From: Dermacoccus abyssi
GTDB taxonomy: Bacteria; Actinomycetota; Actinomycetes; Actinomycetales; Dermatophilaceae
NCBI RefSeq assembly: GCF_034541975.1
Contig: NZ_JAVYJM010000001.1
DNA length: 64,000 nucleotides
Direction: 5' to 3' (one strand)
Each line of letters opens with the position of its first letter. Position 1 is the stretch's first letter. Positions 1-7,505 of this stretch are shown here, one piece after another. Below the pieces are notes generated by a model. That model searched no databases. It was not told the origin of the DNA and saw nothing but the letters and a program-made list of their open reading frames with translations. Position numbers and translations under genes: made by a program.

Positions 1-234
1 ATCGAGACGCTCGTCGACGAACTGCGGACGCGGGTGCGTGACGAGGTGGGTGCACTCGCATCGCTGAGCGCGGTCGACGTCGTCCAGGCGCTGCCCAAGA
101 CCCGTTCGGGCAAGATCCTGCGCAAGACGATGCGCCAGATGGCCGACGGCGAGACGCCGCAGGTGCCGGGCACGATCGAGGACGCGGGCGTGCTTGACGC
201 CCTGTCCGGAGTGCTCGGCCCCCGCGACGCCTGA
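1..234 (+). CDS. AMP-dependent acyl-CoA synthetase, C-terminal fragment
   Basis: The frame is open from base 1 and ends at TGA 232-234, so only the last 77 residues of a larger gene are present. The segment PKTRSGKILRKTMR is the C-terminal signature of acetyl/propionyl-CoA synthetase-type ligases; the Lys in SGKILR is the catalytic lysine of the adenylation half-reaction and the usual site of acetyl control. These cytosolic enzymes activate short carboxylic acids through an acyl-AMP to acyl-CoA. The substrate cannot be told from the tail alone; acetate or propionate is likely. It converges with the next gene, leaving 3 nt between stop codons. Confidence 0.85.
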   Translation: METLVDELRTRVRDEVGALASLSAVDVVQALPKTRSGKILRKTMRQMADGETPQVPGTIEDAGVLDALSGVLGPRDA

Positions 235-237
235 GGC

Positions 238-1479
238 TCAGGCCAGCTTCGTCGCCGTGAGCGTGAAGTCGCGCGCCCGCAGGCGCTCGACGTAGGGCAT
301 GCCGAGCGCGACGGCGGGGGTGAGCACTCCGCCGTCCGCGCCGGTCGGCAGCTGCGGCAGGTCGCCTTCGGCCAGCGTGAGCGCGGCCTCGGCGAGCATG
401 ACGACGGTGGCGTTGTACCCCGGGTCGCCCTGTGCCGCCACGACGCCGCGGTAGCGTGCGCCCGTCGTCGTGGTGGTGCGCAGGTCCATGCGGAAGAAGC
501 CGTTGACGCGGGACTTCTCGTCCGGCCCGCTGCCCGGCTTGGGCACGAGGCGTTCCACGATCGGGCGAGCCTTCTGGCTGCCCAGCGCCGCGAAACCGCC
601 CGCCAGGGCACCCGCGATGGCGTAGGCGCGCAGGCGTCCCTTGAGGCCGGCTCCGGCCTTCATCACCTCGCGGTAGCGGAACGTCTTGCCGTATCCGTGG
701 CCGAACAGGGCGTTGCTGCGGCGCACGATGCGCGTGTTGTAGGAGGCCATGACGAAGGGCGCCGTCCAGGCCTCGACGTCGTCCGAGTACCCGACCTTGA
801 GCGAGTCCTTGTACTCGCCCTCGGGCTCGGCGGCGCGTTCGGGGGAGAGGGAGAACTTGTCGCCGGCGATCTTGCGGCGTTCGGGCTGCGAGGCGATGTC
901 GTCGGCCTGCTGCATGGCGGAGGCGACGGTGCCGCCGCTCATCCCGCCCTTCATCGAGGCGTAGACCGTGGTGTCCCCGAGGTCGCCGTCGCCGGCGTCA
1001 CGGGCGGTCTGCGCGGTGAGGAAGGCCGCCAGGTCGGACGGCACCGAGTCGTAACCACACGAGTTGACGATGCGCGCGCCCGAGGCGCGAGCCGCCTCGT
1101 CGTAGTGGTCGATGCAGTCGCGGGCGAAGAGCACCTCGCCCGTGAGGTCGACGTAGTGCGTGCCCGAGTTCGCGCAGGCACCGACGAGCGGCAGGCCGTG
1201 GCGGGCGTACGGACCGACCGTCGAGATGACGACGCGTGTGCTCTCGGCGAGAGCTCGCAGCGACGCCTCGTCGTTCGTATCGGCCTCGACGATGCCCCAT
1301 CCCGCGGCGTTCGCGCCGAGATTCTGACGAACCGTCTCAACTTTGGAGCGGGTGCGCCCGGCGAGGGCGATTCGGGTGCCGGCGGGTGCGTGGGCGGCCA
1401 GGTCTGCGGCTACGAGCTCGCCGACGAATCCTGTTGCGCCGAAAAGAATTACGTCGAATTCACGATCTGTTGAGGTCAT
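238..1479 (-). CDS. trans-acting enoyl reductase / saccharopine dehydrogenase-like oxidoreductase
   Basis: A 413-residue protein with an N-terminal Rossmann fold: GATGFVG at about residues 14-20 binds NAD(P), and the segment around residues 85-100 (VISTVGPYARHG) is typical of the saccharopine dehydrogenase NADP-binding family. The length and the central GGMSGGT motif match the mycobacterial Rv2449c/Rv2953 group, where Rv2953 acts in trans as an enoyl reductase during phenolphthiocerol synthesis. Most homologues outside mycobacteria have no known substrate, so a lipid reductase role is only inferred. A -10 box TAGGCT lies 7 nt before the ATG, suggesting a leaderless mRNA. A short hydrophobic stretch near residues 285-300 may touch the membrane. 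Confidence 0.8.
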   Translation of the reverse strand: MTSTDREFDVILFGATGFVGELVAADLAAHAPAGTRIALAGRTRSKVETVRQNLGANAAGWGIVEADTNDEASLRALAESTRVVISTVGPYARHGLPLVGACANSGTHYVDLTGEVLFARDCIDHYDEAARASGARIVNSCGYDSVPSDLAAFLTAQTARDAGDGDLGDTTVYASMKGGMSGGTVASAMQQADDIASQPERRKIAGDKFSLSPERAAEPEGEYKDSLKVGYSDDVEAWTAPFVMASYNTRIVRRSNALFGHGYGKTFRYREVMKAGAGLKGRLRAYAIAGALAGGFAALGSQKARPIVERLVPKPGSGPDEKSRVNGFFRMDLRTTTTTGARYRGVVAAQGDPGYNATVVMLAEAALTLAEGDLPQLPTGADGGVLTPAVALGMPYVERLRARDFTLTATKLA

Positions 1480-1486
1480 GTCGTCG

Positions 1487-1492
1487 AGCCTA
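1487..1492 (-). promoter_or_regulatory. -10 box of the enoyl-reductase-like gene (leaderless)
   Basis: TAGGCT on the minus strand, 7 nt upstream of the ATG at 1479. That spacing puts the transcription start on or next to the start codon. No good -35 hexamer is visible. Confidence 0.45.
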
Positions 1493-1591
1493 CCGGCTCG
1501 CCTGCGGCGAGGCCGATTTCCTCGTGATTCGTCTCAACTGGGAATCCGCCCGAGATGTGTGCCAATCTGTCCGCATGATGGATGGTGACGC

Positions 1592-2971
1592 ATGGCACTG
1601 AGCGCATTCGAGCTCTATTCGATCGGAATCGGGCCCTCCTCCTCACACACCGTCGGCCCGATGAGGGCAGCCGCACGCTTCCTCGACGTCCTGCGAAGCG
1701 AAGGCCACTTCGACGACGCGGCCCGAGTGCAGGTCGAACTCTGCGGCTCGCTCGGGCAGACGGGCCACGGCCACGGTTCCGACAAGGCCGTCGTCCTCGG
1801 ACTCATGGGGGAGGACCCGGAGACGGTCGACACCGACACTGCGGACGACCGCTTCCATGAGGTCAAGGAGTCGCACCGCATCATGTTGGGCGGCACGCGC
1901 GAGCTTCCGCTCGACGACGAAGACCTCGTGCTGCACCGTCGCAAGACGTTGCCCGGCCACCCCAACGGCATGATCGCCCGCGCCCTCGACGACGCCGGCA
2001 ACACCCTCGTCGAGCGCGTCTACTACTCCGTCGGTGGCGGCTTCGTCGTCGACGAGGACGCCCTCGGCGCCGACCGCGTCGTCCAGGACACAACGCAGGT
2101 CGAGCTCCCGTTCTCCACCGGCAAGGAACTGCTCGCCGTGTGTGAGCGCACGGGTCTGTCGATCAGCGACGTCATGCTGCGCAACGAACTCGCGTGGCGC
2201 TCCGCCGACGAGGTGCGCGCCGGCATGCTGCACCTGTGGTCCGTCATGGACCAGTGCATCGAGAACGGCTTCTCCACCGAGGGCACGCTGCCCGGCGGCC
2301 TCAAGGTCCCGCGCCGCGCCCCCGCGATCCGTCGCGCCCTCAACGCCCAGGTCGGCCCCGGCGACCACGTCGACCCGCTCGACATCATGGACTGGGTCAA
2401 CCTGTTCGCCATGGCCGTCAACGAGGAGAACGCCGCCGGCGGCCGCGTCGTCACCGCGCCGACGAACGGCGCCGCGGGCGTCATCCCCGCGGTGCTGAAG
2501 TACTACACGACCTTCGTGCGTGGCGCTGACGACGACGGCATCGTGCGCTTCATGCTCACCGCCGCCGCCATCGGCATCCTCTTCAAGGAGAACGCCTCCA
2601 TCTCCGGCGCCGAGGTCGGCTGCCAGGGCGAGGTCGGCTCCGCCTGCGCCATGGCCTCCGGAGCGCTCTGCGAAGTTCTCGGCGGAAACCCGGAACAGGT
2701 CGAGAACGCCGCCGAAATCGGCATCGAACACAACCTCGGCCTCACGTGCGACCCCGTCGGCGGCCTCGTGCAGATCCCCTGCATCGAGCGCAACGCCATC
2801 GCAGCGGTCAAAGCCATCAACGCCGCGCGCCTGTCCAAGCGCGGCGACGGCAAACACACCGTCAGCCTCGACCAGGCCATGAAGACGATGCGCGAAACCG
2901 GCCGCGACATGAGCATCAAGTACAAGGAGACGGCCCGCGGCGGGCTCGCGGTGAACGTCATCGAGTGCTGA
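1592..2971 (+). CDS. sdaA: L-serine ammonia-lyase (L-serine dehydratase), iron-sulfur type
   Basis: Converts L-serine to pyruvate and ammonia with a [4Fe-4S] cluster that acts as Lewis acid. The 459-residue single-chain form is complete: an N-terminal beta domain with GPSSSHTVGPMRAA at about residues 10-23, then the alpha domain with conserved cysteines in EVGCQGEVGSACAMA and in LTCDPVGGLVQIPC, which are the expected cluster ligands. The ATG start gives the standard N terminus LSAFELYSIGIGPSSSH. It lies divergent from the reductase gene and stands alone; its stop codon is followed after 3 nt by the first copy of the intergenic hairpin repeat. No glycine or other riboswitch is visible in the 112 nt upstream. 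Confidence 0.96.
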   Translation: MALSAFELYSIGIGPSSSHTVGPMRAAARFLDVLRSEGHFDDAARVQVELCGSLGQTGHGHGSDKAVVLGLMGEDPETVDTDTADDRFHEVKESHRIMLGGTRELPLDDEDLVLHRRKTLPGHPNGMIARALDDAGNTLVERVYYSVGGGFVVDEDALGADRVVQDTTQVELPFSTGKELLAVCERTGLSISDVMLRNELAWRSADEVRAGMLHLWSVMDQCIENGFSTEGTLPGGLKVPRRAPAIRRALNAQVGPGDHVDPLDIMDWVNLFAMAVNEENAAGGRVVTAPTNGAAGVIPAVLKYYTTFVRGADDDGIVRFMLTAAAIGILFKENASISGAEVGCQGEVGSACAMASGALCEVLGGNPEQVENAAEIGIEHNLGLTCDPVGGLVQIPCIERNAIAAVKAINAARLSKRGDGKHTVSLDQAMKTMRETGRDMSIKYKETARGGLAVNVIEC

Positions 2972-2974
2972 GTC

Positions 2975-3171
2975 CTCCCTTGCGCCGTCTTCCGGCCAGG
3001 CCCTAGGGGGCCTGTCTCGGTGCGACGGCGCTTCGGGCGTCTTCGCGACTGAGTGAGCGACCTTCCGCCTCGCAAGCTCGGCGGTCGGTTCGCTCACTCA
3101 GTCGCTCGACGGGTCCGCTTCCAGCGTGGTGCTGTTTCCGAAGAGTGTTGCGGCTTCCGTTCTTTGGCTGG
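2975..3171 (+). repeat. intergenic hairpin repeat, copy 1 (downstream of sdaA)
   Basis: First of three related elements (others at 30149-30385 and 57065-57260). Shared blocks in order: CGTCTTCCGG (2986-2995), CTCGGTGCGAC (3016-3026), a CTTCGGGC mini-hairpin, the loop TCGCAAGCTC (3070-3079), GTCCGCTTCCAGCGT (3112-3126) and AGTGTTG. The main hairpin here has a 16-bp perfect outer stem (3045-3060 with 3090-3105), an internal loop, and a 5-bp inner stem CCGCC/GGCGG closing the conserved loop. A smaller hairpin (CAGGCCC/GGGCCTG) lies in the 5' part. The stem sequences differ from those of the other copies. The function is unknown: a terminator, a 3'-UTR structure or a mobile palindromic repeat are all possible. 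Confidence 0.8.
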
Positions 3172-3200
3172 CTATTTTGCCGTGGTCACCTTGTTCGTGG

Positions 3201-3533
3201 TCAGGGCGTTGACGATGTCGCGGATGTGCTTGTCGAGGCTTGGGCTGCCAGCTGCTCCAAGGCCGCGAGATGGCCGTTCAGGGCCATGCGACCCGCCTTC
3301 GTGAGCGTCACCCACGTCGTCGGCCGCTTGCCCTTCGCACCCTCGCGGCGCAGCGAAACGTAGCCCGCCTCCGAGAGCGTCTTCAGGTGCTTGCTCAACA
3401 CGCTGTCCGCCACGTCCAGATCCTCGCGCAGACTCTGGAACCCCGCGCTGGCGACCGGCGCCAACATGACGCAGATGCGCAACCGGATCGGCGCGTGAAC
3501 CACCTCGTCGAACGCCGGCGTTACAGCGCTCAA
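3201..3533 (-). CDS. winged-helix transcriptional regulator (ArsR/MarR-like, HTH_27 type)
   Basis: A 110-residue DNA-binding protein that is almost entirely one winged-helix domain. VVHAPIRLRICVML (about residues 11-24) is the dimer helix, LDVADSVLSKHLKTLSEAGYV (about 39-59) the helix-turn-helix and recognition helix, and the wing follows with KRPTTWVTLTKAGRMAL. No metal-binding cysteines are present, so it is not a classical ArsR metal sensor. Its start ATG overlaps the upstream membrane-protein gene by 4 nt (ATGA), so the two are one transcript. It probably controls that transcript through the palindromes at 4004-4050. Regulators of this family paired with a small membrane protein are common in actinobacteria; the signal is not known. 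Confidence 0.85.
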   Translation of the reverse strand: MSAVTPAFDEVVHAPIRLRICVMLAPVASAGFQSLREDLDVADSVLSKHLKTLSEAGYVSLRREGAKGKRPTTWVTLTKAGRMALNGHLAALEQLAAQASTSTSATSSTP

Positions 3534-4012
3534 CGCGACGCCGCCTGCACGCCGCCCGAACGGATCCCGTCACGCAGAGCCTCGTCGACTCGTCGTCCCA
3601 TGACGACCGTGGCAACGAACGCGAGCGCCGCTGCGACGACGTTCACGCCGTAACTCCAGTCGAACGCGCCGCGCAAAACGGCTACAGCCATGCACGCGAC
3701 GAGGACGACGACGTAGCCGATCCACCAGTGTCGCGCCGAGCCGCGTGCCTGGGCGGGACCGACCCACACGTTCGTTCGATCGCGGTAGGTCCGCACCAGA
3801 GCGCCCATGGTCGCTGCGGCGAGAAGGCACACCACGAGCATGACCGCCACGCCGGTGGGCGACGTGCCGAGACCCACGGCGAGGCACACGGCGGCAACGG
3901 CAAGGCCCAGCGTGGGGTGGTACCAGCGCGGCGTGACGAGACGATCGGCCGTGCGCTCACGCGTCAGCTGCACGTCCCGAAGGGCTTCCTGAGCGTCCAT
4001 GTGATTTTCCAT
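3530..4012 (-). CDS. small four-helix membrane protein, regulator-coupled
   Basis: A 160-residue protein with four hydrophobic segments (about residues 35-52, 55-73, 97-113, 122-139) after a charged cytoplasmic N terminus. I recognise no enzymatic motif. It is the first gene of a two-gene unit with the winged-helix regulator, overlapping it by 4 nt. Start choice is uncertain: ATG 4012 (used here) lies inside palindrome 1 and would be shut by a bound regulator, while ATG 4000, four residues on, has a weak GGAAAA Shine-Dalgarno. Arrangements of this type often encode an integral membrane partner whose expression the regulator represses. The function is unknown. Confidence 0.75.
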   Translation of the reverse strand: MENHMDAQEALRDVQLTRERTADRLVTPRWYHPTLGLAVAAVCLAVGLGTSPTGVAVMLVVCLLAAATMGALVRTYRDRTNVWVGPAQARGSARHWWIGYVVVLVACMAVAVLRGAFDWSYGVNVVAAALAFVATVVMGRRVDEALRDGIRSGGVQAASR

Positions 4013-4022
4013 GGTGGAAAGT
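4004..4022. promoter_or_regulatory. putative operator 1 for the winged-helix regulator
   Basis: A 7-5-7 inverted repeat, ATTTTCC-n5-GGAAAGT, with one mismatch between the arms. It covers the start codon (4010-4012) of the membrane-protein gene. Its centre is 28 bp from that of the second palindrome, which has the same design. Confidence 0.6.
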
Positions 4023-4031
4023 TTACCCCTG

Positions 4032-4050
4032 ACTTTCCGATATGGAAAGT
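4032..4050. promoter_or_regulatory. putative operator 2 for the winged-helix regulator
   Basis: A perfect 7-5-7 palindrome, ACTTTCC-GATAT-GGAAAGT, immediately upstream of the membrane gene and its regulator. The half-site GGAAAGT recurs in operator 1. Two spaced copies of one palindrome next to a regulator-first-order unit are best explained as a dimer binding site with autoregulation. Confidence 0.65.
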
Positions 4051-4128
4051 GTGTGCCTCGAAATCGGTGGTGCGCGGACGGCAGGCGTCGGCATCGTCGG
4101 TGGGGGATTGTCGGAGCCGTCCGTCACA

Positions 4129-5325
4129 ATGGACGACGTGACAACGCAGCGCACCGTCTCCCTCCTCGGTTCCACCGGCTCGATCGGCACTCAGGCGTGC
4201 CAGATCGTCCGGGCCAACCCCGAGCGCTTCCGCATCGTCGCGCTCAGCGCGGGCGGACGTGACCTCGAGCTCGTCGCACAGCAGGCCGTCGAGTTCGACG
4301 TCGAGCTCGTCGGCATCGCAGCGGGTGACCGGGCGAAGCTCGAGAGCCTCATCGCCGATGCCGCCCAGGCGACGGGCAAGCGCGCGGTCAGCCGTGTCGT
4401 CGTCGGCGACGACGCCTCCGTCCGCACGGCCGGTGTCGGAACCGACGTCGTCCTCAACGGCATCACCGGTTCCATCGGCCTGCGCCCCACCGTCGCCGCC
4501 CTCGAAGCGGGCAGCACGTTGGCGCTCGCGAACAAGGAGTCGCTCATCGTTGGCGGCCCGATCGTCAAGAAGCTCGAGAAGCCCGGACAGATCGTTCCGG
4601 TCGACTCCGAGCACTCGGCCATCGCACAGTCGCTCACCTCCGGCGCCGCGCACGAGGTGCGCAAGCTCGTCGTCACCGCCAGCGGCGGCCCCTTCCGCGG
4701 CATGACGCGCGAGCAACTCGGCGACGTCACGCCCGAGCAGGCGCTCAAGCACCCCAACTTCGCCATGGGCAGGGTCATCACGACCAACTCGGCCACCCTC
4801 GTCAACAAGGGCCTCGAGGTCATCGAGGCGCACCTGCTCTTCGACATCCCCATCGAGCGGGTCGAGACGGTCGTGCACGCCCAGCAGTACATCCACTCGA
4901 TGGTCGAGTTCCACGACGGCGCGGTTGTCGCGCAACTCGGTCTGCCGACGATGCTCGTGCCCATCGCCATGGGGCTCGACTGGCCGCACCGCATCCCTGA
5001 CGTCGAAACGCCGATCGACTGGACCAAGGCCATGAACTGGTCCTTCGAACCCCTCGACGACGAGGCGTTCCCCGCCGTGCGCCTCGCTCGTGAGGTCGGC
5101 GCCGCCGGGGCCACCTATCCGGCGGTCTACAACGCCGCGAACGAGGAGTGCGTCGAGGCCTTCCACGATCGGCGCATCGGGTTCCTCGACATCGTCGACA
5201 CCGTGGAGAAGGTCGTCGGGCAACACACAGCAACGAGTGGTGAACTCGACGTCGACGGCGTCCTCGCCGCCGAGACGTGGGCACGAGCCGCAGCCCACGA
5301 TGCAATCGACAAGGTGGCCCGCTGA
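4129..5325 (+). CDS. dxr: 1-deoxy-D-xylulose 5-phosphate reductoisomerase
   Basis: Second step of the MEP isoprenoid pathway: DXP to 2-C-methyl-D-erythritol 4-phosphate, using NADPH and a divalent metal in the cytosol. Visible motifs are LGSTGSIG (NADPH loop, about residues 13-20), ANKESLIVGG, DSEHSAIAQSL (metal-binding Asp and Glu), TASGGPFRG, and NKGLEVIEAHLLF with the flexible active-site loop nearby. The ATG at 4129 gives 398 residues, close to the family norm; GTG 4138 is an alternative. The frame is open back to 4042, but that would start inside operator 2 and add a tail not seen in the family. Its stop overlaps the next gene's ATG by 1 nt (TGATG). Confidence 0.95.
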   Translation: MDDVTTQRTVSLLGSTGSIGTQACQIVRANPERFRIVALSAGGRDLELVAQQAVEFDVELVGIAAGDRAKLESLIADAAQATGKRAVSRVVVGDDASVRTAGVGTDVVLNGITGSIGLRPTVAALEAGSTLALANKESLIVGGPIVKKLEKPGQIVPVDSEHSAIAQSLTSGAAHEVRKLVVTASGGPFRGMTREQLGDVTPEQALKHPNFAMGRVITTNSATLVNKGLEVIEAHLLFDIPIERVETVVHAQQYIHSMVEFHDGAVVAQLGLPTMLVPIAMGLDWPHRIPDVETPIDWTKAMNWSFEPLDDEAFPAVRLAREVGAAGATYPAVYNAANEECVEAFHDRRIGFLDIVDTVEKVVGQHTATSGELDVDGVLAAETWARAAAHDAIDKVAR

Positions 5326-6647
5326 TGTTGTTCCTCGCCGGTGTGCTCTTCATGGTTGTGGGCGTCGCGCTCTCGATCGCCCTGCACGAATGCGGGCACA
5401 TGCTGCCCGCGAAGAAGTTCGGCGTGCGCGTGCCGCAGTACATGATCGGCTTCGGCCCGACCATCTGGTCGCGCCACGGAAAGGAGACCGAGTACGGCAT
5501 CAAGGGCATTCCGCTCGGTGGCTACGTGCGCATGATCGGCATGAATCCACCGAAGGCGGGCGATCCCGAAGGCACCGTGCGGGCTTCGTCGACCGGCCGC
5601 TTCACCCAACTCGCCGACGAGGTGCGTGAGCAGTCGTACGAGGAGATGCGCCCCGGCGACGAGAACCGGGTGTTCTACAAGCTCAAGACATGGCAGAAGG
5701 TCACGGTCATGTTCGGCGGGCCGTTCATGAACCTCGTCATCGCCGCCGTCGTGCTCGTCGTCATGGTCTCCGGCGTCGGCATGCCCAAGCTCGCCGGAAC
5801 CAAGGTCACCTCGCTCACCACGTGTCTGACGAAGGTCGCCGACGGCGCGGAGTGCCCCGCCGGTCAGGAAGCACCGGCCGCCTCGAGCGGCATCAAGCTC
5901 GGGGACGAGATCGTCTCCGTCGCCGGTCAGAAGGTCTCGAGCAATCGCGACGCCACGCGCGTCATTCGGGAAAATGGCGACAAGCCCATTCCGTTCGTCG
6001 TGGAGCGTGACGGCAAGAACGTCACGCTCACCGTCACCCCGAAGACGACGAAGGTCGTCAAGCTCGACGGAAAGGGCGACCCCGTCACCGACGCCACCGG
6101 CAAGGACGTCATGGTCGACGCCGGATTCGTCGGGCTGTCGATCGGGCAGGTCACCCTTGAGCGCGACAACCCGGCGGCCGCCGTGCCGATGCTCGGCGAG
6201 AGCCTCAAGCAGACCGCCGGCGTCGTGCTCAACATTCCCTCCAAGATGCAGGGCGTCGCCAAGGCGGCGTTCGGTGACGAGGCGCGCGACCCGAACGGGC
6301 CGATCTCCGTCGTCGGTGTCACGCGCATCGCCGGTGATGTGGCGGAGTCGAAGCAGGTGGAGCTCGGGCAAAAGGTGCTCTTGCTGCTCAATCTCCTGGC
6401 CTCGCTCAACTTGGCGCTCTTCGTCTTCAACCTCATCCCGCTCATGCCCCTCGACGGTGGCCACATCGCGGGTGCCCTGTGGGAAGCGATCAAGCGCCCC
6501 ATCGCCCGTGCTCGTGGGATCACCGGGCCGGTCTACGCCGACGTGACGAAGGCTCTTCCCATCGCGTACGCCGTCTCGATCCTGCTCATCGGCATGTCGG
6601 TGCTGCTCATCTACGCCGACGTCGTCAAGCCGATCACGTTCAACTGA
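5325..6647 (+). CDS. site-2 intramembrane zinc metalloprotease (RseP/Rip1 family, M50)
   Basis: A 440-residue membrane protease that cuts transmembrane anchors, typically anti-sigma factors, after a first cleavage. The zinc motif HECGH sits in the first membrane helix (about residues 21-25), followed by GFGPTIWS and KGIPLGGYVRM, which are typical of the family. A further helix is near residues 133-150, a PDZ-like domain near 185-265 (GIKLGDEIVSVAGQKV), and the second catalytic motif NLIPLMPLDGGH, with its Asp ligand, near residues 370-381. The ATG overlaps the dxr stop. The dxr-rip1-ispG order is conserved in actinobacteria. In Mycobacterium the homologue Rip1 controls envelope and stress responses; its substrates here are unknown. 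Confidence 0.93.
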   Translation: MLFLAGVLFMVVGVALSIALHECGHMLPAKKFGVRVPQYMIGFGPTIWSRHGKETEYGIKGIPLGGYVRMIGMNPPKAGDPEGTVRASSTGRFTQLADEVREQSYEEMRPGDENRVFYKLKTWQKVTVMFGGPFMNLVIAAVVLVVMVSGVGMPKLAGTKVTSLTTCLTKVADGAECPAGQEAPAASSGIKLGDEIVSVAGQKVSSNRDATRVIRENGDKPIPFVVERDGKNVTLTVTPKTTKVVKLDGKGDPVTDATGKDVMVDAGFVGLSIGQVTLERDNPAAAVPMLGESLKQTAGVVLNIPSKMQGVAKAAFGDEARDPNGPISVVGVTRIAGDVAESKQVELGQKVLLLLNLLASLNLALFVFNLIPLMPLDGGHIAGALWEAIKRPIARARGITGPVYADVTKALPIAYAVSILLIGMSVLLIYADVVKPITFN

Positions 6648-6661
6648 TCGGGACGTACCGC

Positions 6662-7423
6662 TCAGAAGTTGGCGTGCATCCGCCAGACGAGCACCTCGGT
6701 GACGTCGTCGCTCGCCGAACGCGCCGTGAGGGCGCCGGTCCACGAGCCGCGCACGGCATCACCCTCGCCCGCCTCGATCGAGGTGTCGACGTCGTCGGCC
6801 CTCACCTCGAGTGCGCCTCGCGTGACGTAGAGGTGCGTGTGCGGCGCGGCCGCAAACGAGACCTCGCGACCGGGTAGAACTCTGGCGATGTCGAGGGCCA
6901 CCCAGTGGTTGGCGATGCCGAGTCCCGGCTCCTCGCCCTCACGCCCGGACAGCGCGGTCACGGCACGGCCCTCCTGCGCGGCCTCGTCGAGCGCGTCACT
7001 CAGGTGGCGCTGCGCGTAGGCAGGGCGAAGGCGCGGGGTGTCCGGCGGCACCCACATCTGAACGACGCGCGCGGGGTCTGAGTCACTCGGGTTGAGTTCG
7101 GAGTGCAGGATGCCGGTGCCCGCGCTCATGCGCTGCATCGTGCCTGCGGTGAGGTGCGCGGTGTGCCCGGCGGTGTCGGTGTGGCGTACCTCGCCCTCGA
7201 CGACCCACGTGACGATCTCCATCTCGCTGTGGCGATGCGGGTCGACGCCACCGCCCGGATCAATGATGTCGTCGTTGTGCACGAGGAGTGCGCCGTGCGC
7301 GTACCTGGCGAGGTCGAAGTTGCCCGCGAACGGGAAGGAGAAGCGCCCGAGCATCCCGTCGACGCGCTGCTCCGAGCGCTCACGCACCGGGTACAGACGC
7401 ATCAGAGGCTGAGGGGTCGTCAC
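6662..7423 (-). CDS. pirin family protein (bicupin)
   Basis: A 253-residue pirin/YhaK-type protein. The N-terminal cupin has PHRHSEMEIVTWVVEGEVRH (about residues 62-81), giving two His and one Glu as metal ligands, and a later His in GILHSELN. The C-terminal cupin (about residues 165-250) is degenerate. Some homologues act as quercetin 2,3-dioxygenases or redox-sensitive metal proteins; the physiological substrate of actinobacterial members is mostly unknown. The gene sits opposite to the dxr-rip1 and ispG transcripts and interrupts what is often a continuous cluster. The start is probably GTG at 7423; no clear Shine-Dalgarno sequence is visible. Confidence 0.88.
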   Translation of the reverse strand: MTTPQPLMRLYPVRERSEQRVDGMLGRFSFPFAGNFDLARYAHGALLVHNDDIIDPGGGVDPHRHSEMEIVTWVVEGEVRHTDTAGHTAHLTAGTMQRMSAGTGILHSELNPSDSDPARVVQMWVPPDTPRLRPAYAQRHLSDALDEAAQEGRAVTALSGREGEEPGLGIANHWVALDIARVLPGREVSFAAAPHTHLYVTRGALEVRADDVDTSIEAGEGDAVRGSWTGALTARSASDDVTEVLVWRMHANF

Positions 7424-7493
7424 GTTCGGGCCAACGTCCGCCGGGCAGAGGCGATTCCCAGCCGGCGGGGAGCGGGCATCCTGTCGGCAGGCT

Positions 7494-7499
7494 TAGGAT
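7494..7499 (+). promoter_or_regulatory. -10 box of ispG (leaderless)
   Basis: TAGGAT ends 6 nt before the ispG ATG at 7506, so transcription should start at the A of the start codon. There is no Shine-Dalgarno sequence, which agrees with a leaderless mRNA. Confidence 0.55.
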
Positions 7500-7505
7500 T
7501 GGCGC

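Noticed and set aside
3964..5298. A 444-codon minus-strand frame opposite dxr
   Set aside because: Shadow of dxr; its sequence is Asp/Gly/Arg-rich without domains, as expected from GC-rich codon bias.
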